Numbered from the stretch's first letter, positions 34,641 through 44,661 are shown. The stretch is 64,000 nt of DNA from an uncultured Clostridia bacterium (GCA_946550725.1 CAMNQX010000007.1:23656-87655), one strand, 5' to 3'. Translations and numbers: made by a program. The notes: generated by a model from the letters alone, not told the origin.

Positions 34641-35591
34641 TTATTGCCCTAGCTTGTTGCGGTAACCGTCCAGCTCCCGCTGGTTGCCCAGGACAAAATG
34701 CCCCGGCTCCAGCTCCGTCCACTCCGGTTTGTCCTGCTCGTAGTGGTGGCAGGAGGGGTCGTACACCACCAGCTTCTTGTCCCGCTCCCGGATGGGGTCG
34801 GGCATGGGGATGGCGGAGAGGAGGGCGTTGGTGTAGGGGTGGAGGGGGTGGGAAAACAGTTGCTCGCTGGAGGCCAGCTCCATGAGCTGTCCCTTGTAGA
34901 TGACCCCGATGCGGTCGGAGATGAACCGCACCACCGAGAGGTCGTGGGCGATAAACAGGTAGGTCAACCCCCGCTCCTTCTGGAGCCTGGACATGAGGTT
35001 CAGGACCTGGGCGCGGATGGACACGTCCAAAGCGGAGATCGGCTCGTCGGCGATGATGAATTCCGGCTCCATGATGAGGGCGCGGGCGATGCCGATGCGC
35101 TGGCGCTGGCCGCCGGAGAACTCGTGGGGGAAGCGGCTGGCGAACTCAGGCAGCAGCCCCACGTCCTCCAGGGCCTTGGCCACCTTCTCCTCCCGCCGCT
35201 CCTTCGTCAGGTCGTGGCCCAGGTTCAACAGGCCCTCGGAGACGATATAGTCCACCTTGGCCCGTTCGTTCAGCGAGGCCATGGGGTCCTGGAAGATCAT
35301 TTGAATTTTCCGGGTCAGAGCCTTGTCCTCCTGGGGGGACAGCTTGCCGGAGATGCGCTTTCCCTGATAGCGCACCTCGCCCCCGGCCACGGGGTTGACC
35401 CGGATGATGGCCCGGCCGATGGTGGTCTTGCCTGAGCCGGACTCTCCCACCAGGCCAAAGGTCTCTCCCTTATTGATGTGGAAGGTCACGCCGCGCACCG
35501 CGTGGAAGGGGTGGCGGTGGGAGCCGAAGTCCACCCGGAGGTCGTCCACCTCCACCAGCGGACGGCCGGTCACGTTTTGCTCACTGGACAC
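34641..35591 (-). CDS. oppF: oligopeptide ABC transporter ATPase (OppF/DppF)
   Basis: 316 residues. Walker [13 protein letters not shown], the signature [16 protein letters not shown], Walker [13 protein letters not shown] and the His switch AHDLS. The C-terminal oligopeptide extension ([19 protein letters not shown]) is typical of Opp/Dpp ATPases, though the usual Cys-rich iron-sulfur motif is reduced. GTG start at 35591, overlapping oppD by 11 bp, with a GGGGGTGA site. Confidence 0.96.
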   Translation of the reverse strand: MSSEQNVTGRPLVEVDDLRVDFGSHRHPFHAVRGVTFHINKGETFGLVGESGSGKTTIGRAIIRVNPVAGGEVRYQGKRISGKLSPQEDKALTRKIQMIFQDPMASLNERAKVDYIVSEGLLNLGHDLTKERREEKVAKALEDVGLLPEFASRFPHEFSGGQRQRIGIARALIMEPEFIIADEPISALDVSIRAQVLNLMSRLQKERGLTYLFIAHDLSVVRFISDRIGVIYKGQLMELASSEQLFSHPLHPYTNALLSAIPMPDPIRERDKKLVVYDPSCHHYEQDKPEWTELEPGHFVLGNQRELDGYRNKLGQ

Positions 35592-36627
35592 GAAGGCTCA
35601 CCCCCTGCTCTTTCAGATGACGGATGCGCTCTGGGGCCTCCACCTTGGGGGCGCGGGGGTCCAAAAGCCAGGTGCGGGCCTTGTGGGTGGGGCTGACCTC
35701 AAAAAAGGGAGGCCGCTCCACAAAGTCAATGTTCAGCGCCTTGGGGTTGCGGGGGGCAAAGGCGTCCCCGTGGACCTCCACAAAGAGGTTGGGAGGCGTG
35801 CCCTCGATGGCGTACAGCGGCTCCCCCTTCACCCCCAGCTGGGGCAGAGAGGACAGCAACGCCCAGGTGTAGGGGTGCTTGGGGTCATAAAAGACCTCCT
35901 CGCACTTGCCGATCTCCACGATGTCCCCGGCGTACATGACCGCGATACGGTCGGCCACGTTGGCCACCACACCCAGGTCATGGGTGATGTAGATGGTGGT
36001 GAGCTTATACTTCTTCTGCAGGTCCTTAATGAGGCCCAAAATTTGCGCCTGGATGGTCACGTCCAGGGCGGTGGTGGGTTCGTCGCAGATGAGCACCTGG
36101 GGCTTGCAGGCGATGGCGATGGCGATGACCACCCGCTGGCGCATGCCGCCGGAAAACTCGTGGGGGTACTGGTGGTAGCGGCGCTCGGCGTCGTCAATGC
36201 CCACGTCCTTCAGTGCCTCCACCGCCGCGGCGTGGGCGGCGGCGCCCTTCAGGCCCTGGTGCAGCTCCACCGCCTCCTGGATCTGCCAGCCCACGGTCTT
36301 CAGGGGGTTCAGGGAGGTCATGGGGTCCTGCATGACCATGGCGATCTCCTTGCCCCGAATTTTGCGCCACTGGGCCTCGGTTTTCAGCGCGGTGAGATCG
36401 GTATCCTTATACCACAGCTCCCCGCCGGTAATGGCGCCGTTGGCGTCGGTAAGGCCCATGAAGGTCTTAGTGAACACGCTCTTGCCCGAGCCGGACTCCC
36501 CCACGATGGCCAGGGACTCTCCCTTGTAAACGTCCAGGGAGATGCCCCGCAGGGCGGTCATCACCTTGCCCCGGAGGGTGAATTTCAGTTCCAGATCCTT
36601 GGCGGACAAAATCGGTTTTTCTTCCAT
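35581..36627 (-). CDS. oppD: oligopeptide ABC transporter ATPase (OppD/DppD)
   Basis: 348 residues. Walker [13 protein letters not shown], signature [15 protein letters not shown], Walker [14 protein letters not shown]-switch THDLG. The C-terminal extension ([15 protein letters not shown]...P) is the oligopeptide-transporter type. Forms the ATPase heterodimer with OppF. It lies 13 bp after oppC. Confidence 0.96.
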   Translation of the reverse strand: MEEKPILSAKDLELKFTLRGKVMTALRGISLDVYKGESLAIVGESGSGKSVFTKTFMGLTDANGAITGGELWYKDTDLTALKTEAQWRKIRGKEIAMVMQDPMTSLNPLKTVGWQIQEAVELHQGLKGAAAHAAAVEALKDVGIDDAERRYHQYPHEFSGGMRQRVVIAIAIACKPQVLICDEPTTALDVTIQAQILGLIKDLQKKYKLTTIYITHDLGVVANVADRIAVMYAGDIVEIGKCEEVFYDPKHPYTWALLSSLPQLGVKGEPLYAIEGTPPNLFVEVHGDAFAPRNPKALNIDFVERPPFFEVSPTHKARTWLLDPRAPKVEAPERIRHLKEQGVSLRVQ

Positions 36628-36640
36628 GGTTTTGCCCTCC

Positions 36641-37711
36641 TCAGTTCACATGGTTCTTGGGGTCGGCGGCGTCGGCAAAGGCGTTGCCCACCACATAGAA
36701 GGAAATGGTGATCACCGCCAACACCACCACGGGGAAAAACAGCTGGTAGCGCAGCGACGCGCTGCTCATCACCTTGCGGCCCGCCTCCACCAGAGTGCCC
36801 AGGGTGGGGGTCTCCAGGGGCACGCCCAGGCCGATGTAGGTGATGAACACCTCGTTGCTGATGGCAGCGGGAATGGCCAGGGCCATGCGCATGGTGATGA
36901 TGCTCACCAGATAGGGCAGCAGGTTCTTCACCATGATCCGCCAGGGCGGCGTGCCCAAGCAGCGGGAGGCCAGATTGTAGTCCCGGTCCCGGATGATGAC
37001 TACCTGGTTACGGACGAACCGCGCCGTGGCCAGCCAGGAGGTCAAACACATGGCGAAGATCATGGTCCCCATGCCGGGGCGGAGGATGTAGGAGATGATG
37101 ACCACGATCAACGTCTGAGGCACGTTGTCAAAGACGTTGTAAAGCTCGGTGAAGAAGAAGTCCAGCTTGCGGACGTAGCCCCACAGCACGCCCACCAAAA
37201 TGCCCAGCAGCGCATCCACGCAGGCCACGGCGAAGCCGATGAACAGGCTGTTGCGGGTGCCCTCCCAAATTTGGCTCCACAGATCCTGGCCGATGGCGTT
37301 GGTGCCAAACCAGTACTCCTTCCCGGGCTTGATGTCCCGGGACAGGTCCACCTTCACGATGGGGTTCCCGTTCTCGTCCAGCTTGGGCTGGCGGGTAAAC
37401 AGGTCCAGCTGCACCTGCTCGGAGTAGTAGATGGTGTTTGGCTCCTTTTCATAGGGCAGCAGCGGCTCTACAAAGGTAAACAGCAGCGTGGCGACGATGA
37501 CCAGCAGGAAGAACATGGCCACGGCGTTCTTGCGGAAGGCCCGGAGGGTGGACCGCCAGTAGGAGTACCCGGAGTAGCCGCCCCGCTCCCCCGCGTTGGG
37601 GTCGTAGGGAGCAAAGGAGAACAGCTCCTTCTCGTCCATCTTCTTGGCATGATCGTTGATGTGAGCCGCCAGCTCCTCGGTCTTGCGGTCCTTAAAGCGA
37701 AACAGAGCCAT
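36641..37711 (-). CDS. oppC: oligopeptide ABC transporter permease (OppC)
   Basis: 356 residues. One N-terminal helix (about 75-95), an extracellular loop of about 80 residues (GPI-like GKEYWFGTNAIGQDLWSQI, the conserved G-T-D-x-x-G-R-D region in altered form), then five helices with the EAA loop (ASRCLGTPPWRIMVKNLLP) that meets the ATPases. The N-terminal cytoplasmic part is longer than usual. Start overlaps the oppB stop by one base. Confidence 0.95.
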   Translation of the reverse strand: MALFRFKDRKTEELAAHINDHAKKMDEKELFSFAPYDPNAGERGGYSGYSYWRSTLRAFRKNAVAMFFLLVIVATLLFTFVEPLLPYEKEPNTIYYSEQVQLDLFTRQPKLDENGNPIVKVDLSRDIKPGKEYWFGTNAIGQDLWSQIWEGTRNSLFIGFAVACVDALLGILVGVLWGYVRKLDFFFTELYNVFDNVPQTLIVVIISYILRPGMGTMIFAMCLTSWLATARFVRNQVVIIRDRDYNLASRCLGTPPWRIMVKNLLPYLVSIITMRMALAIPAAISNEVFITYIGLGVPLETPTLGTLVEAGRKVMSSASLRYQLFFPVVVLAVITISFYVVGNAFADAADPKNHVN

Positions 37712-38661
37712 CAGCGGTCACCTTCTTTCTTGCCCAGGGCGATCCGGGGGTCTAACAGGGCCATAAAGATGTCGCCCACCAGCAGGCCCAGAATGGAGAT
37801 CGCCGCGTAGATGAGCACCAGGGCCTGGACCAGGGTGTTGTCCTGACGCTGGATGGCCTGCACCAGCAGACCGCCCATGCCGGGGATGGAGTAGAGGCTC
37901 TCCACATACAGCGACCCCATGAGGGTGAGGATGACGGAGGTGGGGATGAACTGGGCCAGGGGGACGATGGCGTTGCGGAACACATGGGAGCTGAAGATCC
38001 TGCCCCCGGACACGCCCTTGGCCCGGGCCAGGCGTACATAGTCCTTGTTGTTCTCGTCCACCATGTACCGGCGCAGCCACATGGCGTAGTAGGCGATGTT
38101 GCCCAGGGCCAGGGAGAAGATGGGCAGGATCCACGTCAGCGGCCGGTCGGCGTGGAAGAACATGTCAAACCCCGGCAGCTTGGAGCCGTAAAATTGGATC
38201 AGCAGATGATAAATGGCCGCTGGGATGCCCTCGATGATGACCACAAACACCGTTCCCAGCTTGTCCCCGATCTTGAACCGGGTGCGGGTGGAGCGGGCCA
38301 TGAGGATGCCCAGAGGCAGACCCAGCAGCAGGGCGATCCCCAGGGCCGCCAGTCCCATTTTCATGGACACAGGCACCTTCTCGGCGATGATGTCCAGCAC
38401 GGGTGCGCCCACCCGGTACTTGTGGCTCACCCCCCAGTCGCCCTTGAACACGCCCTTCCAGAAGTTGATCATCTGCACCGGAAGAGGGTCCTTCAAGCCA
38501 AGCTGCCGCAGGCCCACGTTGATCTGTGCCGTGGACAGCTTCTCAAAGTTCTCAAAGTATCCCTCAATGGGCATGAGCCGCAAGAGGGAAAAGACAATGG
38601 TGATGATGATGAGCAAGGTCAATAGCGAGCGCAAAAGCCGCTTGCCGATGTACTTCGCCAT
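37711..38661 (-). CDS. oppB: oligopeptide ABC transporter permease (OppB)
   Basis: 316 residues. Six membrane helices, a large outside loop after helix 1 (about 30-95), and the EAA motif VRLARAKGVSGGRIFSSHV. Ends in LLDPRI, as usual for OppB. ATG 38661 is chosen for AAGGAGG 8 nt upstream; 22 further residues in frame upstream lack a ribosome site and match nothing. Separated from oppA by 292 bp. Confidence 0.95.
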   Translation of the reverse strand: MAKYIGKRLLRSLLTLLIIITIVFSLLRLMPIEGYFENFEKLSTAQINVGLRQLGLKDPLPVQMINFWKGVFKGDWGVSHKYRVGAPVLDIIAEKVPVSMKMGLAALGIALLLGLPLGILMARSTRTRFKIGDKLGTVFVVIIEGIPAAIYHLLIQFYGSKLPGFDMFFHADRPLTWILPIFSLALGNIAYYAMWLRRYMVDENNKDYVRLARAKGVSGGRIFSSHVFRNAIVPLAQFIPTSVILTLMGSLYVESLYSIPGMGGLLVQAIQRQDNTLVQALVLIYAAISILGLLVGDIFMALLDPRIALGKKEGDR

Positions 38662-38953
38662 GCTGTGGCCTCCTTTGGGGGGAGTCTTGTATTCTCTTAC
38701 CCGCTCAAAGCCGGGCATTTCAGTCAAAATGTCCGGGTTTCAACGGGTAACGGATGCCGGGGAAAACGCAACGGTGGGAAGGCGGCAAAATGCCGCCTTC
38801 CCAGCCCGTGCTATCTCTAGGGTGTCACGCTCCCGTTGGACACGCTACGGCTCGGCTTCCCTCCGTCTCGGGCTACACCCGGCGGCTCTCGCCGCCTGGG
38901 CTTTCGCCCTCGCTCCAGTCCATCCGAGCCTGCGTGTCTACGGGTCGCGCTTC
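38662..38953 (-). other. 292 bp oppA-oppB intercistronic region with hairpin
   Basis: Contains a 12 bp perfect stem GGGAAGGCGGCA / TGCCGCCTTCCC (38776-38787 with 38791-38802). On the minus strand no T-run follows, so it is more like an RNA-stabilising or attenuating hairpin, as found after genes for abundant binding proteins. The stretch 38815-38945 is GC-rich with further short palindromes and no gene. Confidence 0.6.
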
Positions 38954-40978
38954 TTACTTCGCGGCTTCCAGCGCCGCGGCACGCTCGGTCTGCCAGGTCT
39001 CGTTCGCCTCGGTGAACTTGGCCATATTCATCGGCTCGTCCAGCAGGTGCTGGTACTTATACCGCTGGAGGGCCAGGCCGTAGGGGGCGTACTGGCCTTC
39101 AAAGGCGTTGAGGCGGGTGGCCACGTAGCCGGAGAAGGAGATGGAGTAGGGCACCACGATGGCGTGCTCGATGAGGTAGGCCTCCGCCTCGGCAAAGGCG
39201 GTGTAGCGGGCCTTCTCGTCGGTGGTGATGGCCTTGGCGGCCTCCTGGAGGCGGAAGTACTCCTCCACGATGGCCTGGGTCTCCGCGCTCTTGTGGTCGC
39301 AGGAGGCGTTGGCCCCGTCGCCCAGGGTGCGGGAAGCGTCCTGGTTCATGAAGTTATAGGTGTTGTTCCTGCTGAAGGGGTCGGTCCAGGTCTGGGGATC
39401 GGCGTAGTCGGCGCCCCAGTTGCACTTCATCAGGCCGAAGTTGCCGGTGCGGCGGATGGCGCCCAGGAAGCCGGTGGAGGGACCGGCCTCCACGACCACG
39501 TCGATGTAGTCCTTGCCCAGGGTGTTCTCCAGCTGCTGCTCCACCACCTGGCACTCCTTGTCCCAGTTGGTGGTGTCGGGGTTATAGCGCATATAGACCT
39601 TCACGGGGAAGGTGCAGCCCTGAGCGGTCAGCTCCTCCACGGCCTTGGCCTTGTACTCCAACGCCTTGGCGGTATCGAAGCTGTCCCCGTCGGTGTAGGG
39701 CTTGAGGGCGGGGTACTGGGTAAAGTCCAGGCCGTCGCCGGAGGCGAAGGTGGCCGGGGTGATGGTGTTGTTCACGATGCTCTCGGGGTTCTGGGGGTCC
39801 TGAACGGCCAGCGCGCCCACCCGGTCCAGACCGTGGAGGATGGACTTGCGGAAGTTCTCGTTGTTGACGGCCAGGATCCAATTGTCCGGCTCCAGGCTGG
39901 CGTCAAAGCGCGGCTCAAAGTTGAAGGCGTAGAAGTAGGAGTAGCTCACGTTGGGACGGCTGGAGGACACCATGTTGTAGGTGTTGTCGTCGCTGAGCCA
40001 GGAGGTGAGCAGGGACGCGTCCAGCTCGGCGTAGTCCACCTCGCCCCGGATGAACTGCTCGGGGCCGATGGTGCCGGCGGTGGAGTTATAGCGCCACTCC
40101 ATACGGTCGATGAACACGTTGTCCTTGTCCCAGTAGGTGGGGTTCTTCACCAGGGTGCGGTGATCCTGGGGAGCGAACTCGCTCATGAGGAACGCGCCGT
40201 TGTAGAGGATGGTGTCCGGGCCGGTGGCGGCGCCGAAGTCCTTCCCCTTCTCGGTGAGGAACGGCTCATAGACGGGCATGTAGCTGGAATAGCTCAGCAC
40301 GGAGGGGAAGTAGGCGCAGGGGGCCTCCATGGTGTAGACCAGGGTGTAGTCGTCGGTGGCCTTCACGCCCACGTCCTCCCACTTGACCTCGTCCACCACG
40401 GCGATCTCGTTGCCGTCCTCGTCCACGGTCTTGGTGCCGTTGTCGCTCTCCAGCAGGTAGGCGGTGTAATCGTAGTACGCCTGGGCGTTCTTCACGATGC
40501 CGTCATACATATACTGGTTGGCGGCCTCGTTCTCGGCGGTGTTGGAGTACTTGGCGGAAGTGACCCAGTCGTGGGCGGTGACGTCGGCCACCTCGTTGCC
40601 CTGATAGTCCACCCACTTCACACCCTTGCGGATGTGGAAGGTCCACTCGGTGTTGTCCGCGTTGGCCTCCCAGCTCTCAGCCAGAGCGGGGATCATCACG
40701 CCGTAGCTGTCATACTCCACCAGGCAGTCCACGGTGTTGGCGGACATCTGCAGGTCGTTGGTGTTGCCGGTGTAGAGGTAGTTGAAGGTGGTCACCTCGC
40801 TGGCATAGAGCTGACGGTAGACCTGCTCGCCGGCCGGCTGGTCGGTGACGGTGGGATCGGTGGTCGCCGCGTTGGGGTCGGCGGTAGGCTTCACGTCGTC
40901 CTTGCCGCAGGCGGCCAGGGCGAACACCATCGCCAGACACAGGGCCAGAGCCAGCCATCGTTTCATGTTCTTCATCAT
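38954..40978 (-). CDS. oppA: oligopeptide-binding lipoprotein (OppA/DppE-like)
   Basis: 674 residues. Lipoprotein signal with lipobox FALAAC near 24, then the SBP_bac_5 fold: LYTGNTNDLQ region, PALAESWEANADNTEWTFHIRKGVKW, a central domain with YYDYTA, and C-terminal RRTGNFGLMKCNWGADYADP. Larger than the usual 530-600 because of inserts near 130-190. It binds peptides outside the cell for OppBCDF. First gene of the transport operon, with a consensus promoter and a leader of about 120 nt. Confidence 0.96.
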   Translation of the reverse strand: MMKNMKRWLALALCLAMVFALAACGKDDVKPTADPNAATTDPTVTDQPAGEQVYRQLYASEVTTFNYLYTGNTNDLQMSANTVDCLVEYDSYGVMIPALAESWEANADNTEWTFHIRKGVKWVDYQGNEVADVTAHDWVTSAKYSNTAENEAANQYMYDGIVKNAQAYYDYTAYLLESDNGTKTVDEDGNEIAVVDEVKWEDVGVKATDDYTLVYTMEAPCAYFPSVLSYSSYMPVYEPFLTEKGKDFGAATGPDTILYNGAFLMSEFAPQDHRTLVKNPTYWDKDNVFIDRMEWRYNSTAGTIGPEQFIRGEVDYAELDASLLTSWLSDDNTYNMVSSSRPNVSYSYFYAFNFEPRFDASLEPDNWILAVNNENFRKSILHGLDRVGALAVQDPQNPESIVNNTITPATFASGDGLDFTQYPALKPYTDGDSFDTAKALEYKAKAVEELTAQGCTFPVKVYMRYNPDTTNWDKECQVVEQQLENTLGKDYIDVVVEAGPSTGFLGAIRRTGNFGLMKCNWGADYADPQTWTDPFSRNNTYNFMNQDASRTLGDGANASCDHKSAETQAIVEEYFRLQEAAKAITTDEKARYTAFAEAEAYLIEHAIVVPYSISFSGYVATRLNAFEGQYAPYGLALQRYKYQHLLDEPMNMAKFTEANETWQTERAAALEAAK

Positions 40979-41105
40979 CTGCTCCTCCTTTTCATTGTTC
41001 GCGCGGGCCGCTTTCTTGCGGTCTGCCCTTCGGTTTTCTCAAAAATGAATTGTGAAAGGGGGGAAGTTTCAAATTTGAGAGGGTCCGAAAGAGAACTTGC
41101 CAATC

Positions 41106-41134
41106 AGTTTACCACAGTTTTCACCTATTGTAAA
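41106..41134 (-). promoter_or_regulatory. promoter of the opp operon
   Basis: Minus strand: TTTACA, 17 bp, TAAACT. Confidence 0.8.
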
Positions 41135-41204
41135 GGGTTTCCCTGAAAAACGCCATATAAAAATGCAATCTGTGATGGATAAAAATTCATAATATCTGCC
41201 GCAG

Positions 41205-43247
41205 CTACTCCTGATCGTCGGGGAACAGCACCCGGTAATAGTCCTGCTCCAGCACCCGGGTGGAGTTGGTAAACATCCGGGCCACCTCCTGGAACTTGGT
41301 GGAGACATAGTCCTCAGGCGGCTCCGCGGTCCCCTCCCGGGGGGTGAAGGTGTCGGTCTGGGAGTTGTAATAGCCCAGATCGGTGACGAAGCTGCGGTTG
41401 GACAGCACCGCCAGGCCGGGATAGGTGGACAACGCGTCGTGGCCCATAAGCAGACGGGAATCGTATTCCAGCCCCATGAGATTGCTCACCGTGGGTAGGA
41501 TGTCCAGGGAGCACACGGGCTTGGTGATGTGGACCGGCTCCTTCCCTTCCATGTCGCCGCTCCAGAGGATAAGCGTGGAAAGGTAGGTCTCGAAGTTCTC
41601 CTCCACCTCGTGGCCCACCAGCTCGTTGATGGCGGACTTCTCCATACCGTAGGGGTAGTGGTCGCCGGTGAGGACGATGGCGGTATTCTCCAGCTTTCCC
41701 GCCGCCCGTAGCTCTTCAATCAGATATTCGATGGCCTTGTCCAGCTCCATCTGGCAGGCCAGATAGGCCCGGGCCTCCTCGCAGAAGTCCTCGTGGCCCA
41801 CCTCGTCGCGGTGCTTGGCGGCCATGTAGTTGCCCATAAAGGTATAGAGCATATGGCCGGACACCGTCATGTAGTAGGTGTGGAAGTGCTCGTCGTTGAT
41901 ATACTCGGGAATGGTCTTTTCCATCATCTCCACATCCGACTCCGGCCAGGTCTGTTTGACCTCCAGGCCGTTGCCCAGGCCCTTGTAGTCGTAGCCCATG
42001 TTGGGATGGGACAGGTGGCGCTTATAGTATTTGTAGTTGTGGTTGTGGTAGGCGCGGGTGGCGTAGCCCTCTCCCCGCAGCTGGTTGCCCAGGCAGAATT
42101 TCAGGTAGTTTTCCGACGAGCGGTAGAAGCTCCACACCCCCGACTTGGGGATCATGGAGGTGTCCGCCACGTATTCTCCGTCGGAGGTGGACACCCACCA
42201 CAGGGGGTTATAAAACTCGTCGCACACGAAGCCCTCATGGGCCAGCTTGTAGAGGGTGGGGGTGGTCTCTTCGGTGATGGCGTAACGGGAGAAGCCCTCC
42301 GCCACGATGAAAATGAGGTTCTTTCCCTTCCACGCCCCGGTGTACTCGTTTTGCATCGTCGCCTCCCGGGAGCCGAACCACTGGTGCATGGACTTCAGTG
42401 TGTCGCTGGACGCGCTCTCTGCCAGCCCTTCAAAGTCGATGTCCATGGTGTTGGGCTGATAGACCACGGGAGTGGGAGTAGGCTCGCTGGTAGGCGGCTG
42501 AGAGCCGTCCGGGGTGGGCACGGGGGTGGGGGTGGCGGGCAGGGTGGGCACAGGCTCCTCCGGCATCTCCTTCACGCCAAAGAAAAGCTGTTTGGCGTCC
42601 AGCCGCAGAGTGGTGAAGATGCCGAATTCCTCCGCCGTCTTTTCCGGCACAAAGCTGTACTGGTAAAGGTAGCTGGGGGACATGCCGCCCCTGCGGTTGG
42701 TGACCACGAGCACCGTAGCCAGAGTCTGGGTCGCCACCGCCGCCGCCAGGAGGATGAGGACGTGCTGTTTCTTCCATTTCAGGTACTTCATCACCCGGTT
42801 TCCCGAAAATGCCAACGCCACCACAGGCGCCCACAGTAGGATCAGAATGTACCAGATCTTCCCCATGGCGGCCAGGATGTCCCGCCAGAATTGGAGGGCG
42901 TCGCCGCCGTTGCCCACGGAGTAAAGGGTCAGAAAGGTGGAAAAGATAGTGTAGTAGATGCTTTGCGCGCTGGCCCAAAAGGCCATCGCAGCGGAAACGG
43001 CGACGGTAAAGATCTTGCGGTAGCGCTGATTCCCAAAGGTGACGAACAGGGTGAGAAACAGCCCCGCCGCCACGGAAAAGAGGAAGGTGTACCAAAGTCC
43101 CCGGCCGAAAAACCGGTCCATCAGCCCAATGCGGCAGATGATCTCCAGCCAGAAAATAAAACCGGGAAACCACAGCGCCGCCCGGATCGCCTTTTCCCCG
43201 CTCCGATCCCGCCGCTGACGCTGGGGACGGGCTTCTTCTGTCTCCAT
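41205..43247 (-). CDS. LTA synthase-family sulfatase
   Basis: 680 residues. Five membrane helices (about 20-200), a Pro/Thr-rich linker (about 235-270) and an extracellular sulfatase-like domain. Catalytic motif STSDGEY corresponds to KTSDSEF of LtaS, where the Thr takes the glycerol phosphate. Metal ligands are visible in IVAEGFSRY and LTGDHYPYG; HMLYTFMGNY matches the conserved His region. It would make or modify a polyglycerol-phosphate type polymer. The product may be lipoteichoic acid or a phosphoethanolamine/phosphoglycerol transfer; this cannot be decided from sequence alone. Confidence 0.9.
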   Translation of the reverse strand: METEEARPQRQRRDRSGEKAIRAALWFPGFIFWLEIICRIGLMDRFFGRGLWYTFLFSVAAGLFLTLFVTFGNQRYRKIFTVAVSAAMAFWASAQSIYYTIFSTFLTLYSVGNGGDALQFWRDILAAMGKIWYILILLWAPVVALAFSGNRVMKYLKWKKQHVLILLAAAVATQTLATVLVVTNRRGGMSPSYLYQYSFVPEKTAEEFGIFTTLRLDAKQLFFGVKEMPEEPVPTLPATPTPVPTPDGSQPPTSEPTPTPVVYQPNTMDIDFEGLAESASSDTLKSMHQWFGSREATMQNEYTGAWKGKNLIFIVAEGFSRYAITEETTPTLYKLAHEGFVCDEFYNPLWWVSTSDGEYVADTSMIPKSGVWSFYRSSENYLKFCLGNQLRGEGYATRAYHNHNYKYYKRHLSHPNMGYDYKGLGNGLEVKQTWPESDVEMMEKTIPEYINDEHFHTYYMTVSGHMLYTFMGNYMAAKHRDEVGHEDFCEEARAYLACQMELDKAIEYLIEELRAAGKLENTAIVLTGDHYPYGMEKSAINELVGHEVEENFETYLSTLILWSGDMEGKEPVHITKPVCSLDILPTVSNLMGLEYDSRLLMGHDALSTYPGLAVLSNRSFVTDLGYYNSQTDTFTPREGTAEPPEDYVSTKFQEVARMFTNSTRVLEQDYYRVLFPDDQE

Positions 43248-43295
43248 GCTTCGTCGCCTCTTTCTGTTTTGTCGCGTCCTTTGTAGTAGCTATAT

Positions 43296-43324
43296 ATTAT
43301 ACAAATTTTAGCGCCCCGTGTAAA
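43296..43324 (-). promoter_or_regulatory. promoter of the LTA synthase-like gene
   Basis: Minus strand: TTTACA, 17 bp, TATAAT, ending 49 bp before the start codon. Confidence 0.85.
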
Positions 43325-43403
43325 GTATATTGCCCAAAAAATAAGACATTCTTAAACACAGAAACACGCCCGCTGCCGGGCGCAAATAAAGGAGTTGACC
43401 CCC

Positions 43404-44558
43404 ATGAAAAAATGTTCGGCGGTCCTGGTCGCCGTTTGCCTTCTGTTCTCCTCCGTCCGGGCGGCGGAGACCGTGGAGGCCGCCGCCCCCGGCGGTCTCA
43501 CCGTCAACGCCGCCTCCGCCATCCTCATGGAGAAGGAGACGGGCCAGATCTTGTATGAAAGCAATTCCCATGAGCGCCTGGAGCCGGCCAGCGTCACCAA
43601 GGTCATGACCCTGCTTTTGGTCTTTGAAGCGCTGGACGCGGGCAAGCTGACCCTGGACCAGCCCATCACCGCCTCCCGCCATGCCATCTCCATGGGCGGC
43701 AGTCAGATCTGGCTGAAGGAGAACGAACAGCTCACCGTCCACGAGATGCTCAAGGCGGTGGCGGTGGTGTCCGCCAACGACTGTGCCGTGGCCCTGGCCG
43801 AAGCCGTCTGTGGCAGCGAAGAGGCCTTTGTGGCGAAAATGAACCAACGGGCCGCCGAGCTGGGTATGGCGGACACCAACTTCCTCAACGTCACCGGCCT
43901 GCCCGCGGCAGGGCACGTCACCTCCGCCTACGACATCGCCCTCATGTCCCGGGAGCTGATCCTCAACCACCCGGAGGTGCGGGAGTACACCACCATCTGG
44001 ATCGACTCCCTTCGTAACGGCGCGTCCCAGCTGGTGAACACCAACAAGCTCATCCGCTTCTACGATGGGGCCACCGGCCTGAAAACCGGCTCCACCTCCA
44101 CTGCCCAGTACTGCCTCTCCGCCACGGCCGAACGGGACGGCATGGAGCTGATCGCCGTGGTGATGAAGTCCCCCACCCCCCAGGAGCGGTTCGACGGCGC
44201 CCGGGCGCTGCTGGACTACGGCTTCGCCAACTACACCCTTCTGAACGTCTACCCCGACCAGGTGCTCCCCCCGGTGAACGTGGCTCTGGGCAAGCTCCCC
44301 GCCGTCCAGCCCCTTCCCGCCCAGTCGCCCCGCCTGCTTTTGGAGCGGGAGAAGGCCGGGCGGGTGGAGACCTCCATCGACCTGTCCCCGGAGGTACAGG
44401 CCCCGGTGGAGAAGGGCCAGACCCTGGGCCGGATGACGGTGACGGTGGACGGGGTGACCGTGGCGGAGATCCCGCTGGTGGCTGACCGGGCCGTGGAGCG
44501 GCTCACCACCTGGGGCATCTTCCGCTCCCTGCTGCGCCCCCTCTGCCTCGCCGGCTGA
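43404..44558 (+). CDS. D-alanyl-D-alanine carboxypeptidase (S11, DacF-like)
   Basis: 384 residues. Secreted penicillin-binding protein that trims the last D-Ala from peptidoglycan stem peptides. Signal peptide about 1-22; active-site SVTK (SxxK), SAND (SxN) and KTGST (KTG) in the right order. The C-terminal PBP5-type beta domain (about 275-365) carries TVTVDGVTVAEIPLVAD. ATG 43404 follows AAAGGAG by 9 nt. DacF homologues belong to sporulation or general wall maturation. Confidence 0.95.
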   Translation: MKKCSAVLVAVCLLFSSVRAAETVEAAAPGGLTVNAASAILMEKETGQILYESNSHERLEPASVTKVMTLLLVFEALDAGKLTLDQPITASRHAISMGGSQIWLKENEQLTVHEMLKAVAVVSANDCAVALAEAVCGSEEAFVAKMNQRAAELGMADTNFLNVTGLPAAGHVTSAYDIALMSRELILNHPEVREYTTIWIDSLRNGASQLVNTNKLIRFYDGATGLKTGSTSTAQYCLSATAERDGMELIAVVMKSPTPQERFDGARALLDYGFANYTLLNVYPDQVLPPVNVALGKLPAVQPLPAQSPRLLLEREKAGRVETSIDLSPEVQAPVEKGQTLGRMTVTVDGVTVAEIPLVADRAVERLTTWGIFRSLLRPLCLAG

Positions 44559-44566
44559 CCGGGCAG

Positions 44567-44598
44567 AAAACCCCGAACGGCACGCCGTTCGGGGTTTT
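44567..44598 (+). terminator. terminator after the carboxypeptidase gene
   Basis: AAAACCCCGAACGG pairs with CCGTTCGGGGTTTT around a short loop. Confidence 0.9.
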
Positions 44599-44626
44599 CC
44601 TTGTCAAACTTTTCTCCCGCCGGCCC

Positions 44627-44655
44627 TTGACGGCGGCGGCAAGGGAGTATATAAT
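44627..44655 (+). promoter_or_regulatory. promoter of mgtE
   Basis: TTGACG, 17 bp, TATAAT. Transcription starts near 44662, giving a leader of about 220 nt. Confidence 0.85.
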
Positions 44656-44661
44656 AAAAAA

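Noticed and set aside
38213..41146. A 977-codon plus-strand ORF opposite oppA
   Set aside because: It is antisense to a complete, well-conserved oppA; its composition (long Gly/Val/His runs) is what GC-rich codon bias produces on the opposite strand. No ribosome site or family resemblance.
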